Shown piece after piece: positions 16,058-24,300 of a DNA stretch of 64,000 nucleotides; positions within the stretch are counted from its first letter, which is position 1, and each line of letters begins with the position of its first letter. The translations under genes and the position numbers were made by a program. The notes beneath the pieces are model-generated. The model did no database searches. It worked only from the letters and a program-made list of their open reading frames with translations, and had not been told where the DNA came from. The stretch covers positions 2,598,001 through 2,662,000 of the forward strand of contig NZ_CP129016.1 of the NCBI RefSeq assembly GCF_020524085.2, written 5' to 3'. The DNA comes from Halobacillus litoralis (GTDB lineage: Bacteria; Bacillota; Bacilli; Bacillales; Halobacillaceae).

Positions 16058-17434
16058 ATGTCAAAATATGCAATAGACCTCTTTTGTGGCGCAGGGGGTA
16101 TGAGCGAAGGTCTAATTCAATCTGGCTTTCATATATTGTTCTCAAGTGATATAAATGAGGATGTGGAGAGAACATACACTAGAAGACACCATCAGCTTGG
16201 CTTAGAGCAGGGGGTAAACACATATTTCCAAAGAGCAGATATATCTGAATTAACTGGTGAAAATATATTAGGTAGTATACAAAGACTTTCAATTTTTCGT
16301 GGGAGGGATATACCTGAAATAGATGCTATTTTTGGAGGCCCACCTTGCCAGGGATTTAGTTTGGCTGGTCGACGCAATAGAAACGATCCTAGAAATATGT
16401 TGTTTAGAGAGTATGTTAGAGTAATTTCAGAAATAGAACCTAAATATGTGGTAATGGAAAATGTAGAGGGCTTTTTGAATACACGCTTAGATGGTTTTAT
16501 AGGCTTACAAGGAGATGTTTACGCGAACAATAGTTTAGTTACTGAAATTTTATATAGTGAGTTAAACGCAATAGGTTATACGGTATTGCCTACAAGGGTA
16601 ATGGATGCCGCCCATTTCGGAGTTCCACAGAGACGGAGAAGAGCAATTTTTCTTGCATATAAGAATGATGAAACTCCTCCTGAATACCCACTAGGTAATG
16701 AGGAGCAAATTACTGTAGCTGAAGCTATCAGTGACTTAAGAGATGAGGGTGACCTCTTCCCTCAATCAAATTATCAACTAATGTCTCGTGAAGGAAGAAC
16801 CCCAACTATAATTGAAGCCAGTGCAGACGATATTATTTTTGGAGATCCTTTAAATAATTTTAATGATTTTAACAACCATGAAATTTCAAAACATTCTTCT
16901 ATTGTACAAGAGAGATTAAGTTTGTTTAATGAGGGTGAATCTACTGTAGCTCTTATCAAAAGGATCCAATTACAAGGGTTATCTAATATTTCGAAAAACT
17001 ATCCTAACTTGACTAACTTTAGTTTTAAAAAGCAATCCAATTATCAAACTATTGAAAAAATGGAAGAAGCTTTTCGAGACGGGTCCGTACCAGTAGATAT
17101 ATTGAAGATTTTTTTATCCAAGAAAAGCAACAGATATAGATTAGATCGAGAAAGCGTCTCTCCTACCGTTGTCACTTTGCCTGATGATTACATTGTTCCT
17201 TTTGATAATAGGATACCTACAGTAAGAGAGTTAGCAAGGCTTCAAAGTTTTGATGATAGTTTTAGATTTTTGGGTAAGAGGACTACTGGCGGCCCGAGAA
17301 GAAGAGTAGAAGTTCCACAATATACTCAAGTTGGTAACGCAGTACCTCCATTACTCGCTAAAGCAATAGCAGATCAAATAATGATAGCTTTAAATCACGA
17401 AAACATTAATAATGGCCATCTTACCAATATATAG
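16058..17434 (+). CDS. DNA (cytosine-5) methyltransferase
   Basis: The 458-residue protein has the ten-motif 5mC methyltransferase order: DLFCGAGGMSEG (I, AdoMet binding), GGPPCQGFS with catalytic Cys97 (IV), MENVEGF (VI), HFGVPQRRRRAIF (VIII), a long target-recognition region (about 200-390), then TVRELARLQSFDD and VGNAVPPLLAKAI (IX-X). ATG 16058 follows AAAGGAAGTG. It converges on a MvaI/BcnI-type endonuclease gene 17 bases beyond its stop, the usual layout of a type II restriction-modification pair. The recognition site cannot be read from the sequence. Confidence 0.97.
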   Translation: MSKYAIDLFCGAGGMSEGLIQSGFHILFSSDINEDVERTYTRRHHQLGLEQGVNTYFQRADISELTGENILGSIQRLSIFRGRDIPEIDAIFGGPPCQGFSLAGRRNRNDPRNMLFREYVRVISEIEPKYVVMENVEGFLNTRLDGFIGLQGDVYANNSLVTEILYSELNAIGYTVLPTRVMDAAHFGVPQRRRRAIFLAYKNDETPPEYPLGNEEQITVAEAISDLRDEGDLFPQSNYQLMSREGRTPTIIEASADDIIFGDPLNNFNDFNNHEISKHSSIVQERLSLFNEGESTVALIKRIQLQGLSNISKNYPNLTNFSFKKQSNYQTIEKMEEAFRDGSVPVDILKIFLSKKSNRYRLDRESVSPTVVTLPDDYIVPFDNRIPTVRELARLQSFDDSFRFLGKRTTGGPRRRVEVPQYTQVGNAVPPLLAKAIADQIMIALNHENINNGHLTNI

Positions 17435-17449
17435 GATAGATGGCCTTTT
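17414..17449. terminator. bidirectional terminator between methyltransferase and endonuclease genes
   Basis: GGCCATCT (17414-17421) pairs with AGATGGCC (17438-17445), then TTTT. The left arm lies inside the last codons of the methyltransferase gene. Confidence 0.65.
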
Positions 17450-17451
17450 CC

Positions 17452-18648
17452 TTACATAACTTCCCGTACATATCTAAACAATCTAAGCAAATATTTCTTG
17501 TTTTCTAAACGCCATAAGAAACCATGATCTCTAACTTTTCCATTTTTTTTGTGAATTGCGAAATCAATTCCAACTTGGTTCTCTTTGATTAAGTTAATAA
17601 ATTCTTTAAATTGTACTTCTCTACAGTGAACTACACTATCATAGTGGAAGGATTCAATTCCTTCTCTATTATTTTTAGCATGGGCTGTCACAAACACGGT
17701 TTCCCCGTGCTTTTTTTCCAATGCGTCTTTTAAATCAGACATATTATAATGGACTACTCTTTTACCTTCGTTACATAAATAGATTTTTTGCTCTGTATCA
17801 TCTATATCTAATTTCCAATCATAACTGTTTCCAGTTAGTTTTATTGTACAATATAGTCCTGTTCTCTCTTTTATAGGGTCATATTTTCCGTATTCTTCAA
17901 CAAGGTCTCTTCTGCTTGATAATATTCCCCAATTAGGCACCAAAGAGAATAACGTTTGTTTTCCTGTAGAAGCTCTCCTTTTCTGTTTGATTTGTCTTGA
18001 TCGTCCACATTTTATCTCTATTCCCTTAAAATCAGGATTTTTATTACTATTAGATTTTATTCCCAACTCTTCTTCAAAGGTGAAGCCAACTGCTGTATCG
18101 CCCTTTTTTTGTGATTGAATATAACCTTTTTCGTTTACTTTTTGTATTTTACTCATCAGCTCTTCAAAAATTTTCTTGTTGGAAGTTGAGTGGAAGATTT
18201 CTTCGAACGGAAGGAGAGCAGATCCCTCTACTCGATTGTTTAAATAGTTCAATCCAAAAAGGTCGATGACTTGATCGTAATGTTCACTACTTGGAGGAAT
18301 AATGTGACACTCATATTCGAATTTATCTCGGTATTTTCCGAATACTAGAATAGTACCATCTTTCTTGTTATTTAATAATTCTGGGGATAAACTGGTCATC
18401 CTTCTTTCAGGATACCTATGGTAGTGTTTCCATTTACTTTCTTTTTTTTCCCACCCTGTAGATTCTTTCCAATGCGTAACAATACGAGCTTCATAGTTCT
18501 GTTTATCTTCGGGATTAAAATTGATAAAGTCTGGGAAAAGATGATAGGCGTAAACTGGTATTAAGACACCATGGCGCCCGCTGTCATCATTCTTTGTTAG
18601 CACCTTACAAAATACATCTTCAATCGAATCTTCCTTAAAAAATTCCAT
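17452..18648 (-). CDS. MvaI/BcnI-family type II restriction endonuclease
   Basis: The C-terminal half matches the MvaI/BcnI nuclease pattern: GFTFEEELGIKS, then NPDFKGIEIKCGR (catalytic D...ExK), LFSLVPNWG, and near the end VRDHGFLWRL. The N-terminal 140 residues form an extra domain, possibly for DNA recognition, that I cannot identify. MvaI and BcnI are monomeric enzymes nicking CCWGG and CCSGG; specificity here is unknown. ATG 18648 is preferred (AAAGG 9 bases upstream); TTG 18669, overlapping the preceding XRE stop as TTGA, is the alternative and would add 7 residues. It is transcribed after two XRE regulator genes and convergent with the methyltransferase. Confidence 0.85.
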   Translation of the reverse strand: MEFFKEDSIEDVFCKVLTKNDDSGRHGVLIPVYAYHLFPDFINFNPEDKQNYEARIVTHWKESTGWEKKESKWKHYHRYPERRMTSLSPELLNNKKDGTILVFGKYRDKFEYECHIIPPSSEHYDQVIDLFGLNYLNNRVEGSALLPFEEIFHSTSNKKIFEELMSKIQKVNEKGYIQSQKKGDTAVGFTFEEELGIKSNSNKNPDFKGIEIKCGRSRQIKQKRRASTGKQTLFSLVPNWGILSSRRDLVEEYGKYDPIKERTGLYCTIKLTGNSYDWKLDIDDTEQKIYLCNEGKRVVHYNMSDLKDALEKKHGETVFVTAHAKNNREGIESFHYDSVVHCREVQFKEFINLIKENQVGIDFAIHKKNGKVRDHGFLWRLENKKYLLRLFRYVREVM

Positions 18649-18665
18649 AATTGACATCCTTTCAT

Positions 18666-18881
18666 TCAATCGGTTCTAAAAAGGTTTTTAGGGTCAATTT
18701 CCAGTGCTTTGGCTAACTTTTCTAAAGTATCTAAATATGGATTGTGAAACTCATTTTCTATTCTTGAAATAGTGGTCCTACCAATTCCAACTTTTTTTGC
18801 TAAATCATTTTGCGTGAGGCCTAGTTCTTTCCTCCTGTTCCGTATATTGATCGCTAACTCTTTCTTCCAATCAATACTCAT
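18666..18881 (-). CDS. XRE-family regulator, probable restriction controller
   Basis: The 71-residue single-domain helix-turn-helix protein has the core RRKELGLTQNDLAKKVGIGR followed by TTISRIENEFHNPYLDTLEKLAKAL. Size and position directly before the endonuclease gene, with a few-base overlap, fit the controller (C) proteins that delay endonuclease expression until methylation is complete. The partner gene 15 bases upstream encodes a second, different XRE protein, which is unusual for a C-protein operon. Confidence 0.88.
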   Translation of the reverse strand: MSIDWKKELAINIRNRRKELGLTQNDLAKKVGIGRTTISRIENEFHNPYLDTLEKLAKALEIDPKNLFRTD

Positions 18882-18896
18882 TTTTCACCTGCTTTC

Positions 18897-19112
18897 TTAA
18901 TCTGTTTCTAATAACTTATATGGTGTAGTTTTGAGCGAATCAGCCAAACGAAGAATAACTGATAGCGAGGGGTTTGCTTCCCCTATTTCAATTTTGAGAA
19001 GATAGCTTCTATCAATATTTGCTTTTTCAGCTAACTTTTGTTGTGTAAAACCACAGTCTTTTCTAATCCGAGAAACATTGGTCCCAAATTCGGTTGAAAG
19101 TGCTTTTTCCAA
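18897..19112 (-). CDS. second XRE-family regulator of the restriction operon
   Basis: The 71-residue protein has an XRE helix-turn-helix: IRKDCGFTQQKLAEKANIDR, then SYLLKIEIGEANPSLSVILRLADSL. The start is TTG 19112 after AAAGGGGGAGGGG. It is first in a three-gene operon (XRE, XRE, endonuclease) read leftward. It shares size with the neighbouring XRE protein but its recognition helices differ, so the two should bind different operators. Together they could set a timing circuit for endonuclease expression (inference). Confidence 0.88.
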   Translation of the reverse strand: MEKALSTEFGTNVSRIRKDCGFTQQKLAEKANIDRSYLLKIEIGEANPSLSVILRLADSLKTTPYKLLETD

Positions 19113-19376
19113 ATTTTCCCCTCCCCCTTTTAAAATGTTAGCAAGTCATTCACCGGAAATATGCAGTCTATGTGATACAAATTAATGGACGAAAATAAAA
19201 TGCTATTCTTTTTGAATAACATTTCGAGGGTGCACTGGAAGATTTAATAACTATAAGCCAAATTTTATATCTAGTTTTTTGTAATCGTTAGTTTATTACA
19301 ATCAGAGAGTTATAGGATAGGAGTAGGAACCATACAAGTCTGGGAGGGGGGAATACACTGAGAAACACTTAATGAA

Positions 19377-19673
19377 ATGGTAATCTTTTGAATACAATTA
19401 GAAGATTTTATTACAGAAAAAGGTTATGATGTAGAAATACGAAAAGCTGTCTGAAAAATAATTAAGGACTTAAGAGATGAAGGAGGAATATCACTGGAAT
19501 AATTCGTTTATTAAGGCGGTATTGAAAAGACATATGTCATTTTAATTGAGCGAGGGCACGGATCTCCAATATTACCTATGTTTTATAAAATTATTCATGT
19601 TGTTAAAGTCCATTCAGGTAAGCTCTTAGTAGACATCAATGAAACACCAGGTCAATCTATAAATAACCGTTAG
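19377..19673 (+). pseudogene. decayed gene with four in-frame stops
   Basis: Reading one frame from ATG 19377 to TAG 19671 gives protein-like segments (IQLEDFITEKGYDVEIRKAV, KIIKDLRDEGGISLE, KTYVILIERGHGSPILPMFY, KLLVDINETPGQSINNR) interrupted by TGA, TGA, TAA and TAA. The frame is kept throughout, so decay was by substitutions, not indels. I do not recognise the ancestor. It is followed by AGGAGG and a second small damaged gene. Confidence 0.6.
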
Positions 19674-19685
19674 GAGGGAAAATTT

Positions 19686-19877
19686 ATATTATACAAAGAG
19701 TACTTGTACCTTGAGGTTAAGAGTGCCCCTTTATTTATTGAGATTTATCAAGCGGATCAATGTATAGCTATGGCCAATTTTGACAACTGGCATTACAAAG
19801 TAGAGGCTCCCACTAAGAATGAAGCTGTTCAAGGTATACTAACGTCAATTAAGGACTTTGATTTAAATGATTATTAG
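19686..19877 (+). pseudogene. small gene whose start codon reads ATA
   Basis: AGGAGG at 19672-19677 is followed, 8 bases on, by ATA where an ATG is expected. From there 63 codons run without a stop (LYKEYLYLEVKSAPLFIEIY..., YKVEAPTKNEAVQGILTSIK, end DFDLNDY) to TAG 19875, and an 18-bp stem terminator follows at 19891. Either the start codon has mutated and the gene is silent, or it starts inefficiently at ATA or at the in-frame TTG 19704. The family is unknown. It was probably co-transcribed with the decayed gene before it. Confidence 0.5.
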
Positions 19878-19890
19878 AATAGAATATAGA

Positions 19891-19929
19891 CCAATGCCAG
19901 ATAAGTTTGTGAAACTTATCTGGCATTGG
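19891..19929 (+). terminator. 18-bp stem terminator after the small damaged gene
   Basis: CCAATGCCAGATAAGTTT (19891-19908), GTG, AAACTTATCTGGCATTGG (19912-19929): a perfect stem with a three-base loop. A T-rich stretch begins about 10 bases later rather than directly. Confidence 0.7.
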
Positions 19930-20056
19930 TCAAAGGGCTTTATTTTGGCGTATTTTGAAGAAGAATAACGAACAAAACATGTTACTTGTTGCGCAGTACA
20001 ACGATACTCCGCATTTGGTGCGATTGTGGTAAAACCATAACCCTAATTCCTTGATA

Positions 20057-20096
20057 AAAATGGCAATGGTTTTGATTTCAAAACCATTGCCATTTT
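20057..20096. terminator. 19-bp inverted repeat, possible terminator
   Basis: AAAATGGCAATGGTTTTGA (20057-20075), TT, TCAAAACCATTGCCATTTT (20078-20096). The ends supply A and T runs, so it could terminate in both directions. Confidence 0.65.
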
Positions 20097-20189
20097 ACTG
20101 TAGTAAACCCGTTAATAACAAATGGTAGAAAATTCGAAGCAACTACTAGTATAAAACCAGAGAATATTTGATGCTCAACAAAACACTGA

Positions 20190-20261
20190 TATATCACACC
20201 TTTCGTACACAACGTTAAAGATATTACACGCTCTCATCTTACGGGCAGCATAATGTGATGA
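20190..20261 (+). repeat. left copy of a 72-bp imperfect direct repeat flanking the five-gene operon
   Basis: By eye it aligns without gaps to 36430-36501 with about three quarters of bases identical. The longest exact block is GTTAAAGATATTACAC, and GGGC.GCAT.ATGT lies further on. The copies lie 389 bases before the first gene and 150 bases after the last. Confidence 0.65.
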
Positions 20262-20326
20262 CCGCTCAATCCCATGGTGTATAAGGGTTTGGATAACAAA
20301 ATGTTAACATATCAGTATATATTATT

Positions 20327-20377
20327 AGAGGCTTCTCAAAAGTTTATTTAACTTGTGGGAGGCCTCTTTATTATTTC
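20327..20377 (+). terminator. terminator-like stem-loop
   Basis: AGAGGC (20327-20332) and GCCTCT (20362-20367), with an inner AAGTT/AACTT pairing, followed by TTATTATTT. Confidence 0.55.
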
Positions 20378-20518
20378 TTTCATATACATGAAGGTAATTT
20401 TTCAGACGTATGAGTAGTTTGAAAAGAAAGATGTATTCTTCCTCTTTGAAGAACGCTCCTTGAGACAACAGTCCCGCATTATATTGAATTTTTTGTATTT
20501 TTCATCCTAATGAGGGAA

Positions 20519-20558
20519 AGTCAATCCAATTTCTTGTTATAATATAATTAGATTGACT
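20519..20558 (+). promoter_or_regulatory. inverted-repeat operator around the -10 region of the five-gene operon
   Basis: AGTCAATCCAAT (20519-20530) and ATTAGATTGACT (20547-20558) are inverted repeats of 12 bases with one mismatch, separated by 16 bases that contain TATAAT (20538-20543). No good -35 box is seen. A dimeric regulator bound here would cover the promoter; the winged-helix protein encoded 20 bases downstream is the obvious candidate (inference). Confidence 0.65.
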
Positions 20559-20578
20559 ATATAAAAGGGGAATTTTGT

Positions 20579-21346
20579 ATGAAATATAAATACCTAATCG
20601 ATCGCCTGAATATGGAATGGATTAATCAGGTTTTTTCTATTTTAACCGATCAAATGGCGGTAGAAAAAATCGTGGAATTATCAGTTGAAGATGGTGTGGA
20701 ATTTGGAAAAAGAAGAGATGTTTTTAATCGGTTAGTAGATTTAGATTTACTAGAAAAATCAAGAATAGGAAAATATAGCTACGTAACATTCACAGAACAG
20801 GGACAAAAGCTTAAGAATATCTACATTAAAAATTCAGCTAAAATACCAATGCTCCTGCATATGTTACATGTTTTAAAATCCTTTGATAAACATTCAAAAA
20901 GATATTTTTCAACCTATTACTTTACTACAAAGATTACAATTGAAGATAAAAAAAGCTCTATAGATCAGTACCAAACACTCATTAAATTGCTAGAAGAAAA
21001 ATTTCCTGAGGAAGAGCATATTACTGGACTGGATAATACGACGATAGGGAAGGCAAATGTCTTTTTACATGAAATAATGGATAATCAATATAATTATCTT
21101 ACATTTGTTGATCCTATCCTTTTTGCTTACGGTCTACAAAAATACATAGAAGCGAAGACTGGGAATAAATTAGGAAACATTCTAATAACAAATAAAGAAA
21201 AGGAGGAATTATCCATCTTATTTTTAGTTAGTCCGGATCAAATCGAACTGTTGGTGGAGAAATCCAATCGTTATACACGGGCATTTGAAACGAGATACAC
21301 AACGACAGGGACGATTCTTAATTGCTTAAAACAAACTGAATTTTAA
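20579..21346 (+). CDS. winged-helix protein, first gene of the five-gene operon
   Basis: The 255-residue protein begins with a winged-helix-like segment (about residues 25-85: MAVEKIVELSVEDGVEFGKRRD, then NRLVDLDLLEKSRIGKYSYVTFTEQG with the wing). The rest is alpha/beta and unrecognised. ATG 20579 follows AAGGGG. The stop is followed at once by AAGGAG of the next gene, so it belongs to the operon. A role as operon regulator or as a DNA-binding subunit of the complex is possible; the inverted repeat just upstream favours autoregulation. It is not obviously BrxA, BrxB or BrxR. Confidence 0.8.
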   Translation: MKYKYLIDRLNMEWINQVFSILTDQMAVEKIVELSVEDGVEFGKRRDVFNRLVDLDLLEKSRIGKYSYVTFTEQGQKLKNIYIKNSAKIPMLLHMLHVLKSFDKHSKRYFSTYYFTTKITIEDKKSSIDQYQTLIKLLEEKFPEEEHITGLDNTTIGKANVFLHEIMDNQYNYLTFVDPILFAYGLQKYIEAKTGNKLGNILITNKEKEELSILFLVSPDQIELLVEKSNRYTRAFETRYTTTGTILNCLKQTEF

Positions 21347-21358
21347 GGAGTGGCTAAC

Positions 21359-24300
21359 TTGAGTAAAGTAGCAGAATTAGAAGAAGTAAGCAAAGTATTG
21401 AGTAAAAATCCGGTTATTAATACAGTTTCATCTGAGGAGCTAATTACATCACCTGATAATGTTGAAAGAAACTATATGAAGCATGCAATGACACATATGT
21501 CATTAGGGAATACCAAGGATTATGAAAAACGTCTATTTCGTTATTTGGTACAAAATAAACGCGCTTTCTCGGGACTTGTTACTGGTGACTTTGGTTTAGG
21601 TAAAACGAGCTTACTCGTATATTTGTGGAAGCAATGCAACGAGAAAGGAATTATGGCAATTCCTCCATTCAGCTGGCGTTCACTAGATGACCTTTTTCAA
21701 GGTGTTTCAAAGTGGATTAGCTATAAATTAGAACAATCCAATACGGAAGCTTTATATGAATTTATTGAAATTGCTGACAACTTTACTAAAAAAAGTATGA
21801 AAAAAGAAGTTAATTTACTAGTAAAGGCTGGAATGGACAGAGAGAGTGCAATTGAGCATATGGAGTTGAAGATACGTGAAGGAACGTATCGTCTTGATCG
21901 CACTATTAGTGAATTAATTCAGTTTCTTGATCGAGTTACTACTTTCCTTTTACGTCACGGTTATGAAGGATTAATGGTTTTTACTGATGAGCTTCAAATT
22001 ACATTAAGCGAACTTGCTCCCGAAAAGGTATTCCAATATATGTTTGAGCTTGCCAATCAAACAATGGACAGACAAGGGAAGTTTGGTATTATGGTTGGCC
22101 TGCCTTTAAACTCTTATGTTCAAATGCAACAGGTGAAATCAGATGCCCTTGATCGATTTGGGGGACAAAAGATGCTGATTGATTTATCAAAAATGTACAC
22201 AGCAGACTTTGCTACTGATCTATGGGAAAAGTATGCCAGTTATTTAAAATTTGAAAAAATATCAGGTGATATTATTGATGAACATGCGCTTAAATCATTA
22301 GGCCAACTGACCGATTGTACTCGTAAAGATATTGGGAATGGACCACGTTCAGTTATTTCAGCGTTTAATACGATTATTCAACATTTCGAGAGTACTAGTT
22401 ATAAGTACACTGTAACCAACCTAGTAGAAGATATTCTTAAAGGTAATATTTTACTAGGTGAACGTTCGAAATATATACCAAAAGTGAAAAACTTATTGCA
22501 AAAAGTAGAGAATGATCCTGATTATAAACAATTCATTTATGTACTAGCTGGCTTTCCGCAAGGTTGTAAGCATGAAGTCCTTTCTTATTATGACTTGTTT
22601 AACAATAAAACAGAGAAACTGTTAGCTGAATGGCTTGGTAATGAAATACGTCAAAGTAGAATTGAAGGATACCGGCTAACGATGTTAGACGAAGTGCAGT
22701 CTGCACCAGAAGGTTTTTTTGAACAAGCCATTAAAGACTTCTTCCGCTTCTACCAAGCATCAGATAAAGAGTACCAAGAGAAGGCTATTAAATCATTTAA
22801 TACTTCGGTTGTTCCTGAGTTATTAACAGAGAAAGGACAACTAAAATGGAACTGTTTGTTCGAGCAAGTTACAGAGGATCAGATCGAATTTCAGCTTGTA
22901 TCACCAAACGTTTATGCAACAGATTTAGGCGGGACGTACGATAAAGTTAAAACTCGTTATCCAAATCGTCATTTGCATATCATTACGCAAAGTACGTTAA
23001 CGAAACCAAGATTATTTGATACAGATGTAGGGGATCAACAAAATGCTTATGTTGGTCAGTGGGTATTTTATTTAGATTTATCTGGAGAAAAAAGAAATGC
23101 GATTATTAAGCAAGACCGTTCCAATCCTTGTTATTTGTTCACGGTAAACATGAAGGAAAAAATAGAAGATGCCCTTCCGATGCTATCGAATTTAGTTCCA
23201 ATTGAAGCAATCGATGCGCAGTTAGCTTTAAATCTAATCTATTACTTAACAAAAACAACTGATGTACCACCAAGTGAGCAACAAGAGCTAGAGTATGTGT
23301 TAAAAGAGATTATTGATGCAACCATAACTACTTTGTTTAATCAAAACATGAAAAAAGTCAGTCATTCTTCTATTGAATTGCGTAATCATGGTAGAAGTGT
23401 TCTAGTAGAGCTTTTTGAACATATGTGTGAGGAACGTTTTCCGAATTACCACACATTAATGGTAGGAAAATTGAATCAACGCATGAAATATTTTAAAATT
23501 TTCTTAGAAAATGAAAATATTCAACTTTCGGTGAAGCGTGGTACTCAACCTATAGTAGAAAACTATAAAAGACTTTCTACTACAGATAAACGTGAAAAGG
23601 TAATGAGCAAATTTAATATCAATACTGTTTCACCATTTGAACAACTCATGCAGCACTTCCCTGCACTTCTTCAAGTTGGTGATGACGGTCACTTATACGC
23701 ACGAATTCATCCAGCGGAACAGCTATGCTTAGAAACCATTCAGAATAGTGAGCTAGAAATTTATGAAAACAACAAACAATGTCAAGCTGCTAAGTTGTTC
23801 GACATATCGGATAAGTTAAAAGAATTGGGATATATCGCGGATGAGATTAAGTATATTTATTTGTTTGGTGCTTATCGTAAGCTATTCCAGTATGAAGAAC
23901 GAAAACAAATGCTATATATCAAGCCACTTACGATTGAAGAGTGGAAAGTAACATTACAAGACAAACTAAACTACATTATCCAATTGAAGGATGAACTAGA
24001 TTTAGTAAATGAAAAAGTAAAATTAGATACAAATGCCATTCAAGCAGGTATCGAGCATCTAAGTGATGAGAACATGTATGAAGATCTTTCTAAAACAGTG
24101 AGAGAAGAAGAGCAAGTTCTACAACAGAAAATGAGTCTTTATATTAATAACAAGATTAATATTTTAGGAGATAAGCTTGATAAATCTAGTCGTATCATAA
24201 CAGAACTAGTAAATAATATGGAAGAGGTAACCGCTACTGATGATAATGAAATGCAAAGGTGGTATCAAAGCGGTGAAGATATACGTGATAAGTTAAGAGC

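Larger units (their letters stand above)
19930..20518. other. intergenic stretch left of the five-gene operon
   Basis: No coding frame with a ribosome binding site was seen. The stretch holds a 19-bp stem-loop (20057-20096), the left copy of a 72-bp imperfect repeat (20190-20261) and a terminator-like loop (20327-20377). Confidence 0.5.
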
